A stretch of 64,000 nt of DNA, taken from Fasciola hepatica. Lineage: Eukaryota; Platyhelminthes; Trematoda; Plagiorchiida; Fasciolidae. Of the stretch, positions 11,178 through 22,875 are shown piece by piece; the first letter of the stretch is position 1; the number at the start of each line of letters is the position of its first letter. A model generated the notes under the pieces. It ran no database searches and was not told where the DNA came from. It worked only from the letters and a program-made list of their open reading frames with translations. The stretch covers positions 5,836,001-5,900,000 of the forward strand of contig CANUEZ040000151.1 of the NCBI GenBank assembly GCA_948099385.1. The letters run 5' to 3'. A program made the position numbers and the translations under genes.

Positions 11178-13334
11178 CTAGGCCACAGGGTTATCAGCTC
11201 CTCCGTCTTCGCTCTCGAGTAGGTTAATACTGCGTATGTCACGAATGAGCACTCCGTTAGCTGTCTTCACCTTCACCGTTCTTATCATTTCGTCGGTGCT
11301 TTTGATGGTTTCCGTAACTACTCCCAAAGACCAAGCGCTGAAATGTGCGCGTTCGTCGGTGATCATAACCACGTCCCCAACTTTGAATGGTCTTGTTTTG
11401 GCCATCCACTTCTGTCGAGTCTGCAAAGCCGGTAGGTACTCCCGTAGCCATCGCCTCCAGAACACCTTGGCCAGATAGTTCGCTTGCTTCCACCCGTGGA
11501 GGTAGCTCCCACGAAGGTTTACCGGCCCTTGGAAACCCTCGTTCGACCTTAGCGTCAATAAGTCGTTTGGGGTGAGCGCCAGGTGGGTGGGGTCGCCGTT
11601 CAATACTGGAACCAGGGGGCGGTTGTTCAGGATTCGCTCCACCTCAGTCATGACGGTGTTTAGGGTCTCGTCGTCGGGCGGCTGCTGCTCCATGATTGAC
11701 AGCAATTTCCGTCTGGCGGACCGGATCATGCGTTCCCATATGCCGCCTCGGTGACTGGCCTGTGGGGGGTTGAAATGCCAGCGTATGCCGTAGGCCACGG
11801 TTCGATTCTGCAGTTCGTCCCTGTTTATGTTCTTGTGCCAACGCTGCAATTCCCGTTGAGCGCCCACAAAGTTCGATCCATTATCTGAGTATATATCGGC
11901 CGGTACGCCTCTTCGGTTGATAAATCTTTGCAAGGCCCGTAGAAACGAATCGGTCGTCATCGAATATGCGACTTCTAGGTGTACCGCACGTGATTTCATG
12001 CACGTCATGATACATCCGTATCGCTTTTCTAATCTTTTCCCGCACTTGATCCACAAGGGCCCGAAATAGTCCAACCCGGTGTCACTGAACGGCCACCAGC
12101 CCGTAGTTACCCTGCATTCTGGTAGCGGGGCCATGAGTTGTTTGCCTGCTGTGGCATTGCGTCTCCTGCATTGCACACACCGTCGGATTACGCGTTTTAC
12201 AGTCTCTCGTCCTCTCAACAACCAAAGACGCTTTCGGATGACGCTCGTCACGTGACTTCCCCCGGCATGTCCCTCCACGGCGTGGACGTGTTGAATCATT
12301 AGCTCTACTACGGGTTGTCTCGCAGGCAGCAGTATAGGATACTTTGTGTCGAAGTTCAGGTGGGCGTTGGTCAGCCTACCATCCACCCGCAGCAGTCCGT
12401 TGATGAGTTTGGGGTTTAAACGCTTCAGCTCGCCTCTTGGGGATGGCATGTCTTCATTGGTCAGCCCCACTTCTTCCGCCCTCTTGAGTTCTCGGGCGAA
12501 AGCCTCGCGTTGTATCATTCTGAAAATATTGTACTCTGCCGCTTGTAGCTCATCGGGACCTATCGGGCCGACCGGTATCCGACCTGAGGGCCGTAGCCCT
12601 TTCATGACTAGTAAACTTATCTTGAACCTGGTTAACCAAACTAGCGAACGAAGCGTCTTCATCCAGGAAGAAAACCTGACCAGTCGCGATAAAATTGGCG
12701 ACGCTTCGACGACGTTGGTTGCTATCACTACGCCTTTGATCTCCAGTTCCAATTCCGTAGGGGGTTTTAATTCGAACACGGGCCAGTCCTGTTTGGGCAA
12801 TTGCAGGAAGTTCGGCCCTCTCGTCCACGTGTCCAGTTGCCTGAAGTTGTTCGCACCTCGGGAGCACAGGTCGGCCGGATTATCGCCAGACCTGACATGA
12901 CTCCACTGGTGCGTGGCCGATTCATCGTGGATAATCGTGAGCCGGTTAGCAACGAAAGTACTAAACCGGCTCCGTACGTTGTTAATGTAGTAAAGTACTA
13001 TCGTTGAATCCGTCCAGAAGCTCACCGACCAAATGTAGAGATCGAAACATCTCTTCACAGCTTGCACCACCCTGACTGCCAACACGGCTGCGCTGAGTTC
13101 AAGGCGTGGGATTGAGACCGACTTCAGTGGAGCAACGCGGGCTTTGGCGAACAGGATCCTCGTGGTATATTGTCCATCTCCGGCGCACCATCGTCCGTAC
13201 ACCACAGCTCCATAACCGACTTCGGATGCATCGGAAAAGGCATGTAGTTCTCCAGTCCGTGTCGTATGGCCAGGGGTCAAACATCGTGGTATTCGTATGT
13301 CCCCTAATTTCTTCAAGGTGTTCAAAAATTCCTC
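11178..13334 (-). pseudogene. BEL-2 pol, RNase H and integrase half
   Basis: A 715-codon frame in the same phase as the upstream gag-RT frame, separated from it only by one TGA. The first codon the open frame offers is TTG, so this is not an independent gene. It covers the RNase H-like segment (FSDASEVGYGAVVYG, NPADLCSRG), the integrase zinc finger (HAVEGHAG ... CVQCRR), the catalytic core with LDYFGPL, YSDNGSNF and GIWERMIRSARR (complete D,D,E set), and the DUF5641-like C terminus (FKVGDVVMITDE, RDIRSINLLE). The integrase looks intact; expression would need read-through of the TGA. The stop codon is TAG at 11178. Confidence 0.9.
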
Positions 13335-16300
13335 TCAGTCCAGCCGGTCCCCTCGGTCCAGTGACTGGTCCCAATCAACTTTCTTACGGCACAGCCGCTG
13401 CAGCAAGATCTTTCCGGGTAGCAGCCATGGTGAGACGAAACCGAGCGGGTCGAACAAACTTGAGACGGCAGATAGTATGCCACGACGGGTTATTGGCAGC
13501 TCGGGAACGTTCAGTTCGAAAACAAAATCGTCCGTTTCCGCGTCCCATTGTATCCCTAAAGTGCGCTCGATAGGAAGTGGAGAGCCGTCCAAATCTCTTA
13601 CCCTTTCGACCTTTTCGTGATACGGGATGACCTTCAGCACTTCCGAAGCGTTCGACATCCATTTAGTTAGATGGAAGCCACCCTCTTCCAGCAATCTCGT
13701 CAGACCCCTGAACTGCTCTAGAGGTGATTCCACATCATCGAATGACCCAAGGTAGTCGTCGACGTAGAAGTTCCTGCTGACGCTTTCTACCACCGTCCGA
13801 TGTACCAGATCGCCATGTTTGTTCGCTGATTCTCGGAGGGCGTAGTTGGCACAAAATGGTGACGATATGGCTCCGAAGGGGTGGACGGTCATTCTATAAT
13901 TCACCACTGCGTTGTCCTGGTCGCTCCCTTCCCACCACAGGAAACGCAAAGCATCTCGTTCTCCTACCGGAATCTTCACCTGATGGAACATTTCCCTAAT
14001 GTCAGCAGACAAAGCCACTTTACCCACTCTGAAACGGCACAGAACATCGATCAGTGGTGTGGTCCAGTCAGGCCCCTGTAGTAGGCGATCGTTTAACGAA
14101 TTGCCCTGGAACTTGGCCGCAAAGTCGAAAACCACGCGCAGTTTATTGGGTTTCTTGGGGTTGATAACCGGATGGTGAGGCAGATACCAGATACCCCTTT
14201 TGCTGTCGGTGTTAACAGGCACTTTTTCAACGTAACCGAGGTCCTCGTTTCGCTTCATCAAATCCGCGTATTGTTCCCACAGATTCTGGTCTCGAATGAA
14301 GCGTTCTTTTAGTCGTAGTAATCGTTGGAGAACATAATTTCTGTTGTCAGTCCACGGGTCGACCGGTGTGCGCCATGGGAGGGGAACCTCGAACTGTTTT
14401 CTGAGGCCTCTAGAGCCTTGCCGCACCGTTTGTAGAGCGAAGTGATCCTCTTGAGACAACGTCGGTCTTTCGTCTCCAATGTCATGAAACTCCTTTTCAT
14501 AAAGCCGTTGCAGATGATACTCTATACGGTCCGTTTCGGCGGATAAGTAATTCACGGAACCGCGTACCCCTACTGGACCGTATAACATCCATCCCAGAGC
14601 CGTGCGTACGGCATAAGGTGCCTGGCGGTCGCCCACTCTTTGGTCAAGCACCCAATGCGCCTCTGGCACGTCGCATCCGATGAGGAGATCCACCTCATCA
14701 TCTTCCCAGTCTACAACGGTTACATCCTGCAGGTGGGGCCATCGAGTCAAGATTGCGTCCACCGACCTTGGTGCTCGCATGGGGAGATCCGCTAACGTGA
14801 ATGCCTCCGTTGGTTCAATTTCCTCGTTAGTGTCTAGAGAGATGAGTTGCAGCCTTAATCTACCGGCAGTCATTACCTGTGTTCCGCCCACCGTGCTAAC
14901 TGCTAACGACGTCGCACCTTTAGCCAGTTGGTGTTTGTCGGCAAACCGCTCTTTCACTAAAGTGGTGTCGGATCCACTATCAACGAAAGCCAACGCCTTG
15001 ACTATCCCAGTCGGAGTCACTACTGCCACGGCCACTACGCCTAAACGTACCGGTTTACTGGCAGATTGTGAAGTTGAACAAATCACGCTGGGCTTGGCAC
15101 TCGCCTCGGATATGGTTATTCTCGCCTGATGCAGCAGCCGATGGTGTCTGCCCGTGCAGCCCTCGTAACCACATCGATTCCTTGTTCTACAGGCTGCTGC
15201 CCGGTGCGTGGTGTTGAGACAGATGAAACATGCTCCTGCCATCCTCGCCATTCCCCACCGTTCGTCTATTGTGGCATTGCCAAACTTGGGGCATTCTGGT
15301 AGGCCATGGCTAGTACCACAGGATCTGCAATTTGGTTTCGCCGTAGCATCTCGTGAAATGACGTGTGTGTTGGTCCAAGGCTGGTACTTTGGATGTTCCC
15401 GTACAGGGGTTTGGACTTGGCTAGTACCGGGCTTGTTTGCTTGGTTGCTGTCCCGGATGAGTCGGCCGAATCTGCTGTCAGCTATCTTCGTTTGCCTGTC
15501 TAAGTATTCATTCAGGTCTTCGAAGTTGGCTTCTCTGTCGCCTCGGCTTATCCGTTCAGCTTCTTCCGCCCACCGACCCTGTAGTTCGGGAGAGAGGTGA
15601 CGGACTATGCCTTCCAAAGTGTGCATGGCGTCTAAGTCAGCTCTGTAACCTAAATGGTCGAGGGCTATTGAGCAGTTCTGCATCTTGATCACCAGGTCGG
15701 CCATGGTGTAGACGTCGCCCTTGGTTTTCTTTGCCTCTGCCATCACGCCCTCTATTAGGTTACGGGCTACTTTGAAAGGTTGGCCAAACAAGTCCCTCAG
15801 AATCTTTCTTGCCCTTGTGTAGCCTTGTTCTGGATCGAGCATGGTGCATCCGTCGATAGCTTCTCGCGCTCGGCCTCGGCAGTAGTGATTAAGGTAAAGA
15901 AGCCTTTGCCCAGGGTCGGTTACCTTGTTTTCAACGAACGTCTCGAACTGTTTGACAAACTTGCAATATTGCTCAGCTCGCCCGTCGAAAACCGTTAACT
16001 CCACTCTAGGCAGATCGATCGATGGTGGTTTGTAGTCGGCGACCTGCGTGGGGTTCCCTACCTTATTGCACTCTAACCTATCGGAAGTGTCGAAGTCACT
16101 GGTCCTATACTCTCGCTGTTTCTGTGTACACTTCTCTGCTTCATGCGCCTGTAGTCTAGCCGAAAGTAACTGTTGCTCTAGTTCTATTATTCTCAGCTTA
16201 TATAAATCGACGTCCTTACGATCAATATTGCTTTCAATAAAACATGAGCTAGCACTGACAGGACTAGGCGATCTAGCATTAACTAAAGAATCATAAGTAC

Positions 16301-16373
16301 CCAAAACCTCCCCAGAGACTTGACGTATTACTTCCTGTCCGGGTTCGACTGCTTTTGATCCTTTCCTTGGCAT
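13335..16373 (-). pseudogene. BEL-2 gag, protease and reverse transcriptase half
   Basis: Starts at the ATG at 16373 (MPRKGSKAVEPG); the frame stays open upstream into the LTR, but the degenerate BEL-1 copy supports this ATG. About 1,012 codons. Residues ~55-90 look like a coiled coil, ~120-270 are the DUF1759-like gag core (VFDGRAEQYCKFVKQF), and ~344-410 carry Cys/His knuckles (CRSCGTSHGLPEC, CFICLNTTHRAAAC). The protease DSG lies near residue 465, the RT follows with the YVDD box near 869, and the A17 motif is SSLFDPLGFVSPWLLPG. The frame ends at TGA (13335-13337), where BEL-1 has a tryptophan codon in a matching context, so a point nonsense mutation is the simplest reading. Confidence 0.92.
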
Positions 16374-16415
16374 TTTGCGTGAGTTTTCCTCGTTCCAAAT
16401 AGATCTATTGAGTAT
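16374..16415 (-). promoter_or_regulatory. BEL-2 leader with candidate primer binding site
   Basis: Only 42 bp separate the 5' LTR from the gag ATG. A conserved TGGAACGAGG (plus strand 16388-16397) also occurs in BEL-1 at 813-822. Starting with TGG, it may be the tRNA primer binding site, but it is 18 bp from the LTR, so this is tentative. Confidence 0.35.
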
Positions 16416-16793
16416 TGTTACGAACGTTTGAGCAATGCGTAGCCAAATTCGCAACGGATCCCGAAATCAGAAGGCGATTATCCGTGATAATTCTACGATA
16501 CTAGATTATTAAAATAAACAATGACATAAACAATATACAAACCTCAATAATGCGATCACAAAGACTCAACAACGAGAAACCGAATGGCAGCGTGTGAGCA
16601 GACAGCACGTGCGTCACGCAGGTCCTGAACAAGGATGTGCCAAAATAGCGCTCTGGGCGCGAACAAACAACAATTGGTCCAGAAAAACAACCAGTTCGTA
16701 AAGACAAGTCAATAGTGTATGGAAATGAGTGATGTTGGGAAAAACACTGAATCGCGAGGGAAAAAGGGGGATTTTCCACGACCGGCTGTTACA
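16416..16793 (-). repeat. 5' LTR of BEL-2
   Basis: 378 bp, same ends as the copy at 10093-10470, about five mismatches. It should contain the element promoter; I could not place a core promoter with confidence. Confidence 0.95.
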
Positions 16794-16798
16794 CCTGC
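16794..16798. repeat. BEL-2 target-site duplication, right copy
   Basis: CCTGC directly after the LTR terminus, matching 10088-10092. Confidence 0.85.
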
Positions 16799-17827
16799 TA
16801 CCCTCCACAGTCCACTTGCCATCACCTGTAACCAAGGCCTTCATGAAACAGAATACCAGCCATCTGCAGCCAACCAGAATTTGGCTAATAATATTTTATC
16901 ATATACAAAAAATCTTGTTTTCTTCTTCACACCCTTCCAACTTCTGCCCAGTCTCGCCAGTAGCGTTTGTCTCCACTAATCCATTTATTTGACGGCTCTT
17001 CTTTGGAAAGCTGTTACGCGTTAATACACAATTCATGCTCTTCAAAAAATCACTGAAATCCCTGTGAAGGTTTTAGACTTCATGTGAATTTCCATATGAC
17101 ACTGAAATCACCTGCACAAAAGGTCAATTTTATTATCACCTTTGACTCACTTGCATTTCTTTCACATGCTTTCTCCACAATCAGTTACCCAAAGCTGGAT
17201 CAATTTTCTATATTTCGCTGGTATCTCTGACTGCACGTTGATAGCTTCACGCGTACTTCAATTTTAGCCTTGTTCTTTGGTATCTCTCCCTCCCGATTAC
17301 CCGTTAGTGACCGTCTGATTATCGCTAATACCAGCAATTCCACGTTCTTCCCGATATCCACACCGCCCCCACCAAATTCGAAACCAATTTTCAATTCCCG
17401 CTTCAACCATTACCACTCTAGTTCACTTAAACGTCACATTACTTTACTGGTGTATTTCGGCTGCTGTTTGACTCGTAAATTTAGAAATTATGAATACTCC
17501 ACATTGACATGTACTGCTGTATTCTTTGATCTTGCCTTGTGCATGTGTATTGACCACGGTCCAGAAACACAATTCAATTCAATTCAGCTGTACGGCCATA
17601 GCGTCTAACAACGAGGACCAGGGTTTAACAGATGCCAATGTCAGGTACCGTCCTCACGGCAGTCCAAGTTGGAGTCAAAATTATGCCAGTTCACGTGAGC
17701 AAAATGTAAACAAATGTTGAAGTGTAATGATTGATGCATGTTGTATTTGTTCCAGGGTCAATAAAATAAAGAGGATAGTCTTAACAATACAATTATATGG
17801 CAATGGCTAGGGAGGATCCCAACGCAT
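16799..17827. other. Unassigned, non-coding
   Basis: About 1 kb with no supported gene and no clear repeat match in the window apart from short words such as AATTCGAAACCAA. A few AATTC repeats lie near 17572. Confidence 0.4.
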
Positions 17828-17942
17828 GTACGTTACACCGCCCACCAAATCCTCCCATGAAAAGGTCATCATCCAAGGAGTAGATAGAGGTACTGATTCG
17901 CCCTAACCTACCTAGGCCCTAAGTCAGTGCATACGCAGGTCG
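17828..17942 (-). repeat. Remnant resembling the BEL 3' end
   Basis: GTTACACCGCCCACCAAA matches the junction of the BEL-2 3' LTR and polypurine tract (10466-10482), and similarity continues patchily to CCTAGGCCCT...GTCAGTGC (10545-10557 in BEL-2). The LTR side does not match the BEL-2 LTR beyond TGTAAC. I infer the 3' end of a related BEL variant on the minus strand. Confidence 0.5.
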
Positions 17943-18235
17943 CTATGGACTTCGTCTATCGTCAGCCAGTCGCAGACGTGCTTGCAGGCTTCTTGACTTT
18001 ATGCGCTATCTCTCGACGTCTCCGAGTTTCTTCTGAGAATGACACGACATTATTCGTATAAAAAGGGGCTTCCATGTGATTGGGATGCGTAGACAGTTTA
18101 CAGAATGTGGATGAAAAGGCTGCCTGAACCAGAGTAAAGTACGTGGCAAGATGAAGACTGAGGATTCGTGAGGAAAAATAGAGATGACTACAGGTTACTC
18201 GAACATCAAGGGGTCGACGTGTGTTGTTATCACAT
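17943..18235 (-). repeat. Right arm of the 293-bp perfect inverted repeat
   Basis: Exact reverse complement of 9043-9335. In plus orientation it includes a TATAAAAAGG word at about 18056-18065. It abuts the BEL-like remnant on the left and the LINE on the right. Confidence 0.9.
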
Positions 18236-18343
18236 ATATTGGCCATACTCTACACTTAATCCCTTGCTTCCGTATAGCTCTCTTACCCCCGCATATTGCC
18301 ACATCTCATTCGATTGGCCATCCACATCCTTACCACCATAGAT

Positions 18344-19756
18344 ATGCTTACATCTCCTCCCAACCGACCCAAAATCACTGCCAGCAACCGCCGTCGCAAG
18401 ACTGCTAAACTGCAAAACGCACTGAATAACTGCTCAGTCTCTCTGGTAGATATACTTGGACATGCTAATAGACAAACTACGGAAATGAGCAAAAATCTGA
18501 GCAGTCTTTCCTCTCGCATTGACTCCGCTGATCAAATTATCGGTCAACTGATGCCTATAGCATTCTTGCTTGATCCAGCCGCACACCATACCCCAACCAA
18601 TGTACTACTGGCCACGAAGTTTGTGGACACAATTGCCTCGGAAATCTCCAGACGGATAAAAAAGGCAAACAATGCGGTTGTGTTTAACATTCCAGACCGA
18701 ATACCTCTCTCAGCTGCTAAAAATATGATCTTAAACGCTTGCAACCTTGACTCACAACTGTGCCACTGTATTAGACTCCGCAAAACCTCCCTACGCACCA
18801 CCTGTCCACTGCTGTTCCAGTTTACAAATGAAGTTGTCGCCAAGATTTTTATCAGCCAGCAAGCGTTAGTCGTAGCCAAAACCGGCTTCAAGTGCGCCAA
18901 GATATTTCCTGACAAGACCCCACTGCAAAGAGAGGTGCACAAGAGTCATGCCCAGAACAGTAACCCCGGTGTTAGCGCAACCAACAATCCACCCCAAAAC
19001 TCCGGGGCACCTATCACTGACCATCACCCGATGTTGTCATCTATTGCAGATTACAACGCAACCGTAGATTTAGACAGTACGCCAATTTCCTCACCCAATG
19101 AGCCACCTGGAAAACGCCCCAATATCCAGAATAGCCCAAGCAAATCTCCAAACTGGAACAAGCGCCCCAACGTCCACAAAACTGATGAAGGTTCCTCCAA
19201 CTCATCCACCCGCGAGCTCATGTACTCCACAAGTCTGGATGACCCCATTCCTTCTACTAGCTCCATGTCGGGTTATTTAACCATACCTAAAAATCACTGC
19301 ACCATCAACCCACCTCCGTCTACACCCATGCATCCTGTTACCTCTGGCATTTTTGATTACTCAACCAGGCCCCTAAGCCCACCATCTGCACCCACCCATT
19401 TGCAACAAGAATGTGTCTGGTTACCACCTAGGCCACCACCGCTAATTAGCCCGTCAGTGCAGATTGACCCACAGAAGTTAACACCTCGTCACCAAAAGAA
19501 CAAGGCCCATCAACGTAACGCACATGCAAACCATAAGGTAATGACTCAGTCACGTGAAATTTTACCAGCCCCTGGCGCGGCTGTGAATCCTAGTTTTCCA
19601 TCTCGGCTAACTGCCTTTTCATTTCCACCCTACTTGTACCCACCTTATCCCCCCCCCATTCACCGCTCCATTACATTACTATCCGCCACACCAACTACTC
19701 TATACCTCTACCGCTACCCAGTCACTCCCTGGGAACCATTTCCTGGTTTCACCTAG
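18344..19756 (+). CDS. LINE-1 ORF1 protein
   Basis: 470 codons from the first in-frame ATG (18344); the open frame begins slightly earlier but only with a TTG. After a basic N terminus (RRRKTAK) comes a helical heptad-like stretch (residues ~20-75), then about residues 106-184 resemble the RRM-like fold of LINE ORF1 proteins (AVVFNIPD, CPLLFQFTNEVVAKIF). The C-terminal half is rich in Pro, Ser and Asn and looks disordered. No CCHC knuckle is seen. ORF1 proteins of this kind bind element RNA to form the transposition particle. The frame is intact, unlike most genes in this window. ORF2 begins about 0.2 kb downstream. Confidence 0.75.
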   Translation: MLTSPPNRPKITASNRRRKTAKLQNALNNCSVSLVDILGHANRQTTEMSKNLSSLSSRIDSADQIIGQLMPIAFLLDPAAHHTPTNVLLATKFVDTIASEISRRIKKANNAVVFNIPDRIPLSAAKNMILNACNLDSQLCHCIRLRKTSLRTTCPLLFQFTNEVVAKIFISQQALVVAKTGFKCAKIFPDKTPLQREVHKSHAQNSNPGVSATNNPPQNSGAPITDHHPMLSSIADYNATVDLDSTPISSPNEPPGKRPNIQNSPSKSPNWNKRPNVHKTDEGSSNSSTRELMYSTSLDDPIPSTSSMSGYLTIPKNHCTINPPPSTPMHPVTSGIFDYSTRPLSPPSAPTHLQQECVWLPPRPPPLISPSVQIDPQKLTPRHQKNKAHQRNAHANHKVMTQSREILPAPGAAVNPSFPSRLTAFSFPPYLYPPYPPPIHRSITLLSATPTTLYLYRYPVTPWEPFPGFT

Positions 19757-19969
19757 CTCCCCTCTCCCACAAGACCCATCCTCGTCTCTTGGCCCAGTAC
19801 TGCCATCCATCCGTGGCCGCTTTTTTCCTGCCGGCCCCCTTTCGAGAATATTCCCCGCATTCAAACTACTCTCCCAAACAGCACCTCCCCATCCCTCTCC
19901 CCTCACACTATCCCCCTCCAGGCTTCAACTCATCCAATCCGTGGAACAACTGAGGTCCTCCCCCCATCC

Positions 19970-21646
19970 TTGCCCTATTCTTCACTGGAATTACCACCCT
20001 CATCACCACTACCGAACCCCCCACCATATCCACCACTACCGAGGCCTGTATCATCTCTCTCAGTCATACTTGTAAATGCCCGTTCATTACTGCACAAAAC
20101 TAAAGCCATCCGCAGCATCGCTGAGCCCTCTGACTTTGGTATTATCATTGTAACTGAAACATGGCTAACAGATTCCGTCCCGTCAGATCGAGTCTGTCTA
20201 GTTGGCTACCAGATGTTCCGAAGGAATAGGCCTTGTCGTGGGGGAGGCTGTCTAATTTATGTCAAAAACACTCTGCTGGCCATTCCACTGTCACACACAA
20301 CTCTGGACGCCATTCAGGATTCACTGTGGTTAACAATTCCCTTACTTAATTCCTATCTTCATATTGGTTGCATCTATAGGCCACCTGATTCCAACGCTAT
20401 GGATCTTACCAAGATTATTGACGCTTTCAACTATCTTTCATTGCTGCCCTGTTCCTCCAAACTCATAGCGGGGGACTTCAATGCACCGAGCATTTGTTGG
20501 AATACTCTATCCGCCCCAAACAACTTACTAGATTTTATGTCATGCATCCGCGTTGGGCGCTGGATCCAACACGTAACAGTCCCAACCAGAGGTAACAACA
20601 TCCTTGATTTGTTGTTTACTATTGGTTTATCAGATGTTTCAGCCAGTACGCTCGACCTCTTTCCAGGAAGCGACCACAGAATGGTGTCCTGCACCTTCGT
20701 GGTTCCGCAATCTTTTGACAAATCCCACCCACCCAATCATTACTCTTCAGCAGTCAACTGGGTCAATCTTATCTGCACGCTTCGATCGCTAGACTGGGAC
20801 GACTTTTTCCTGCAAAGCGACCCTCAACTGGTTGCTAATTTACTATATTCTAACCTATCAGACTTGCTGTCCCAAATCACTACTACTTGTGTCACATCAA
20901 ACCGAGTCCGTAGTTCAATCCTGAGCCGAATGCAAAACAAGTATCTGAAGCTCCAGAAGGTGTATCAAACCAATAATGACTTATCGTCATTCTTGCAGCT
21001 CCAACGTCTCTCGGTAGCAATCAGAATGAAGACTGATGATATGCTCAAAAAAAAAGAAGTATCTGCCTTTCAATGCCATGATACTTCCTCCAAGTTGGCA
21101 TACCTAATGAAGAATAGAAATCAGAGCAAACCAGTAAGTATCCCCTCTCTAATCTTAGAAAATAACGACCACATTACCTCACCTGTAGCGATAGCCGAGG
21201 CGCTTAACTCCTACTTTGCTGCATCCATGACTACGAACCCCCTTACTTTATCCCCATGCATAGACCCTGTCACCGAGCACTCACTGTTTGATTTAGAATT
21301 TACTTTAAAAGAGGTGACCAACCAGATTACCCGTGTCCGGAAGTCCTCACACCTTGGCCATGATGGTGTTCCGCCGACACTTCTACGTCTTGGAGGAACT
21401 GATGTCGCAGCCTTACTATTGAAGGTCTACAATCTATCCATCAAGTTTGGCATATTTCCCTCACAGTGGAAGACTGCGGTCATCATCCCAATCCATAAGA
21501 AGGGATCAATACATGACCCCTCAAATTACCGCCCTATCAACCACACTCCAATTGCTTCTAGGTTGATGGAACGCCTCATCAAACAGCGGATGTCCGACTT
21601 CCTGTTGTCCCATAACATCATCCATAGTGGCAGCATGGCTTCCTAA
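19970..21646 (+). pseudogene. LINE-1 ORF2, endonuclease and start of RT
   Basis: Open frame of about 558 codons, with only a TTG at its start; the true start is unclear because the frame is also open upstream. Residues ~28-245 form an apurinic-type endonuclease: VNARSLLHK, VTETWLTD, YRPPDSN, AGDFNAP and the terminal GSDHRM motif are all present, so the nuclease looks competent. From ~450 the reverse transcriptase begins (SSHLGHDGVPPTLL, IPIHKKGS, NYRPINHTPIASRLMERL). It stops at 21646 after a frameshift near 21630; the continuation is in the -1 frame. Confidence 0.85.
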
Positions 21647-22875
21647 AATCACGTTCATGCACCACCTGTCAGTACGACTTTTTTAACCTCATAACGGCGG
21701 CCGCCGACAACGCTAAATCTATCATCATCATATACCTTGATATGACAAAGGCTTTCGACCGCGTCCCTCACGCTTTGTTACTAACCAAACTCAAAGCTCA
21801 TGGCTTTTCCGGTTCGCTTTTATCTTGGTTAACATCTTATTTATCGGACCGTTCACAAGTGGTTTCCATTGATGGTTGTTTCTCACAACCTGCTCCAGTC
21901 ACCAGTGGAGTTATACAAGGCAGTGTACTCGGTCCTTTACTATTTCTCATCTACATAAACGACATATTTCCCATCTTGCACCATGGTACCCCATTCCTTT
22001 TCGCTGATGACGTTAAGATTGTCTATGAGTTTCCTCGTCAAAACCTCAACATCATGCTGGATGATATCTCTAGTGACCTAAAGCGACTCGGGGATTGGTG
22101 CAATTTATGGAATATGGACTTTTCGACCTCGGAGAGCTGCTTCACAACATTCAGATGTCAAGTGACCCCCGGAACCCTGCTTATCCACGACCTACCCATT
22201 TCGTACAGCCCTTTAGTTCGAGACCTTGGTCTCCATTATTCTTGTAGCTTTAGGTTTTCTGAGTATGTTCCACTCCAGATTGCAAAGACCAGAAGAACCA
22301 CTGGTCTCATCTCCAGAACTTTTCGGCTAAATGATTGCAAACTGCTCATTTACAAGTCTCACGCCAGGCCTCTACTTGAATACTGTCCCATTATCTTCAC
22401 CAACATGACGAAATCCGACCGAATTTCTCTGGAGTCCGTGCAACGCCAATTCACCAAACAATTAGTAGGCTTTTCCTCCAGTCTGTGTTACAAGGATCGA
22501 TGCATCCTACTCAATCTTGACCCTCTATGGTTGCGTCGCATGAAGCTCAATTTGTGCTTCCTGTTTAAGCTGTACCACCGTACGGCCTTTTCGTGTACCG
22601 AACCCATTCGTCTCACTCCCTCCACGAATTATGCTCTACGCCATCGGTCATTGCAGCTCTCTATTCCTAGATCAAAACTAGCGTTGAGATCTAACTTTTT
22701 CCTTATAAAATACTCAAAGTTATGGAATAAACTCCCGCTAAACATCCGCGAGAGTCTCTCAATTTCCCAGTTCAGAGGCTCGCTGGATCAGTTCTTGACT
22801 GTTCCCAATGTGATCCTTCTTATCGGCCTGACCGTCACCGAAGAGGTGGCCTACGAAAACGGGTTTGATTACTAG
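21647..22875 (+). pseudogene. LINE-1 ORF2, RT catalytic core and C terminus
   Basis: The frame shared with the first part of the RT by homology is open from about 21632 to the TAG at 22873. It has motif A (YLDMTKAFDRVPH), the turn GVIQGSVLGPLLFLIYINDI, the catalytic box FADD at about 22003, and the usual C-terminal RT-LINE region (RRTTGLISRTFR, RPLLEYCPIIF). All catalytic aspartates are kept. A single small indel near 21630 therefore seems to be the only lesion of this ORF, although sequencing error cannot be excluded. Confidence 0.85.

Larger units (their letters stand above)
10093..16793 (-). mobile_element. BEL-2: near-intact BEL/Pao LTR retrotransposon
   Basis: A 6,701-bp element read on the minus strand, with two 378-bp LTRs starting TGT and ending ACA and flanked by CCTGC duplications. 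Inside are a single gag-pol reading frame of about 1,731 codons with one internal TGA, and a ~0.7 kb 3' untranslated region. The two LTRs differ at about five positions by eye (about 98.7% identical), which implies recent insertion. Domain order gag, DUF1758 protease, RT, A17/RNase H, integrase, DUF5641 is typical of BEL/Pao. No envelope-like frame is present. Confidence 0.95.

Noticed and set aside
13106..13620. Plus-strand frames opposite BEL-2 pol
   Set aside because: They are antisense shadows of RT and RNase H codons.
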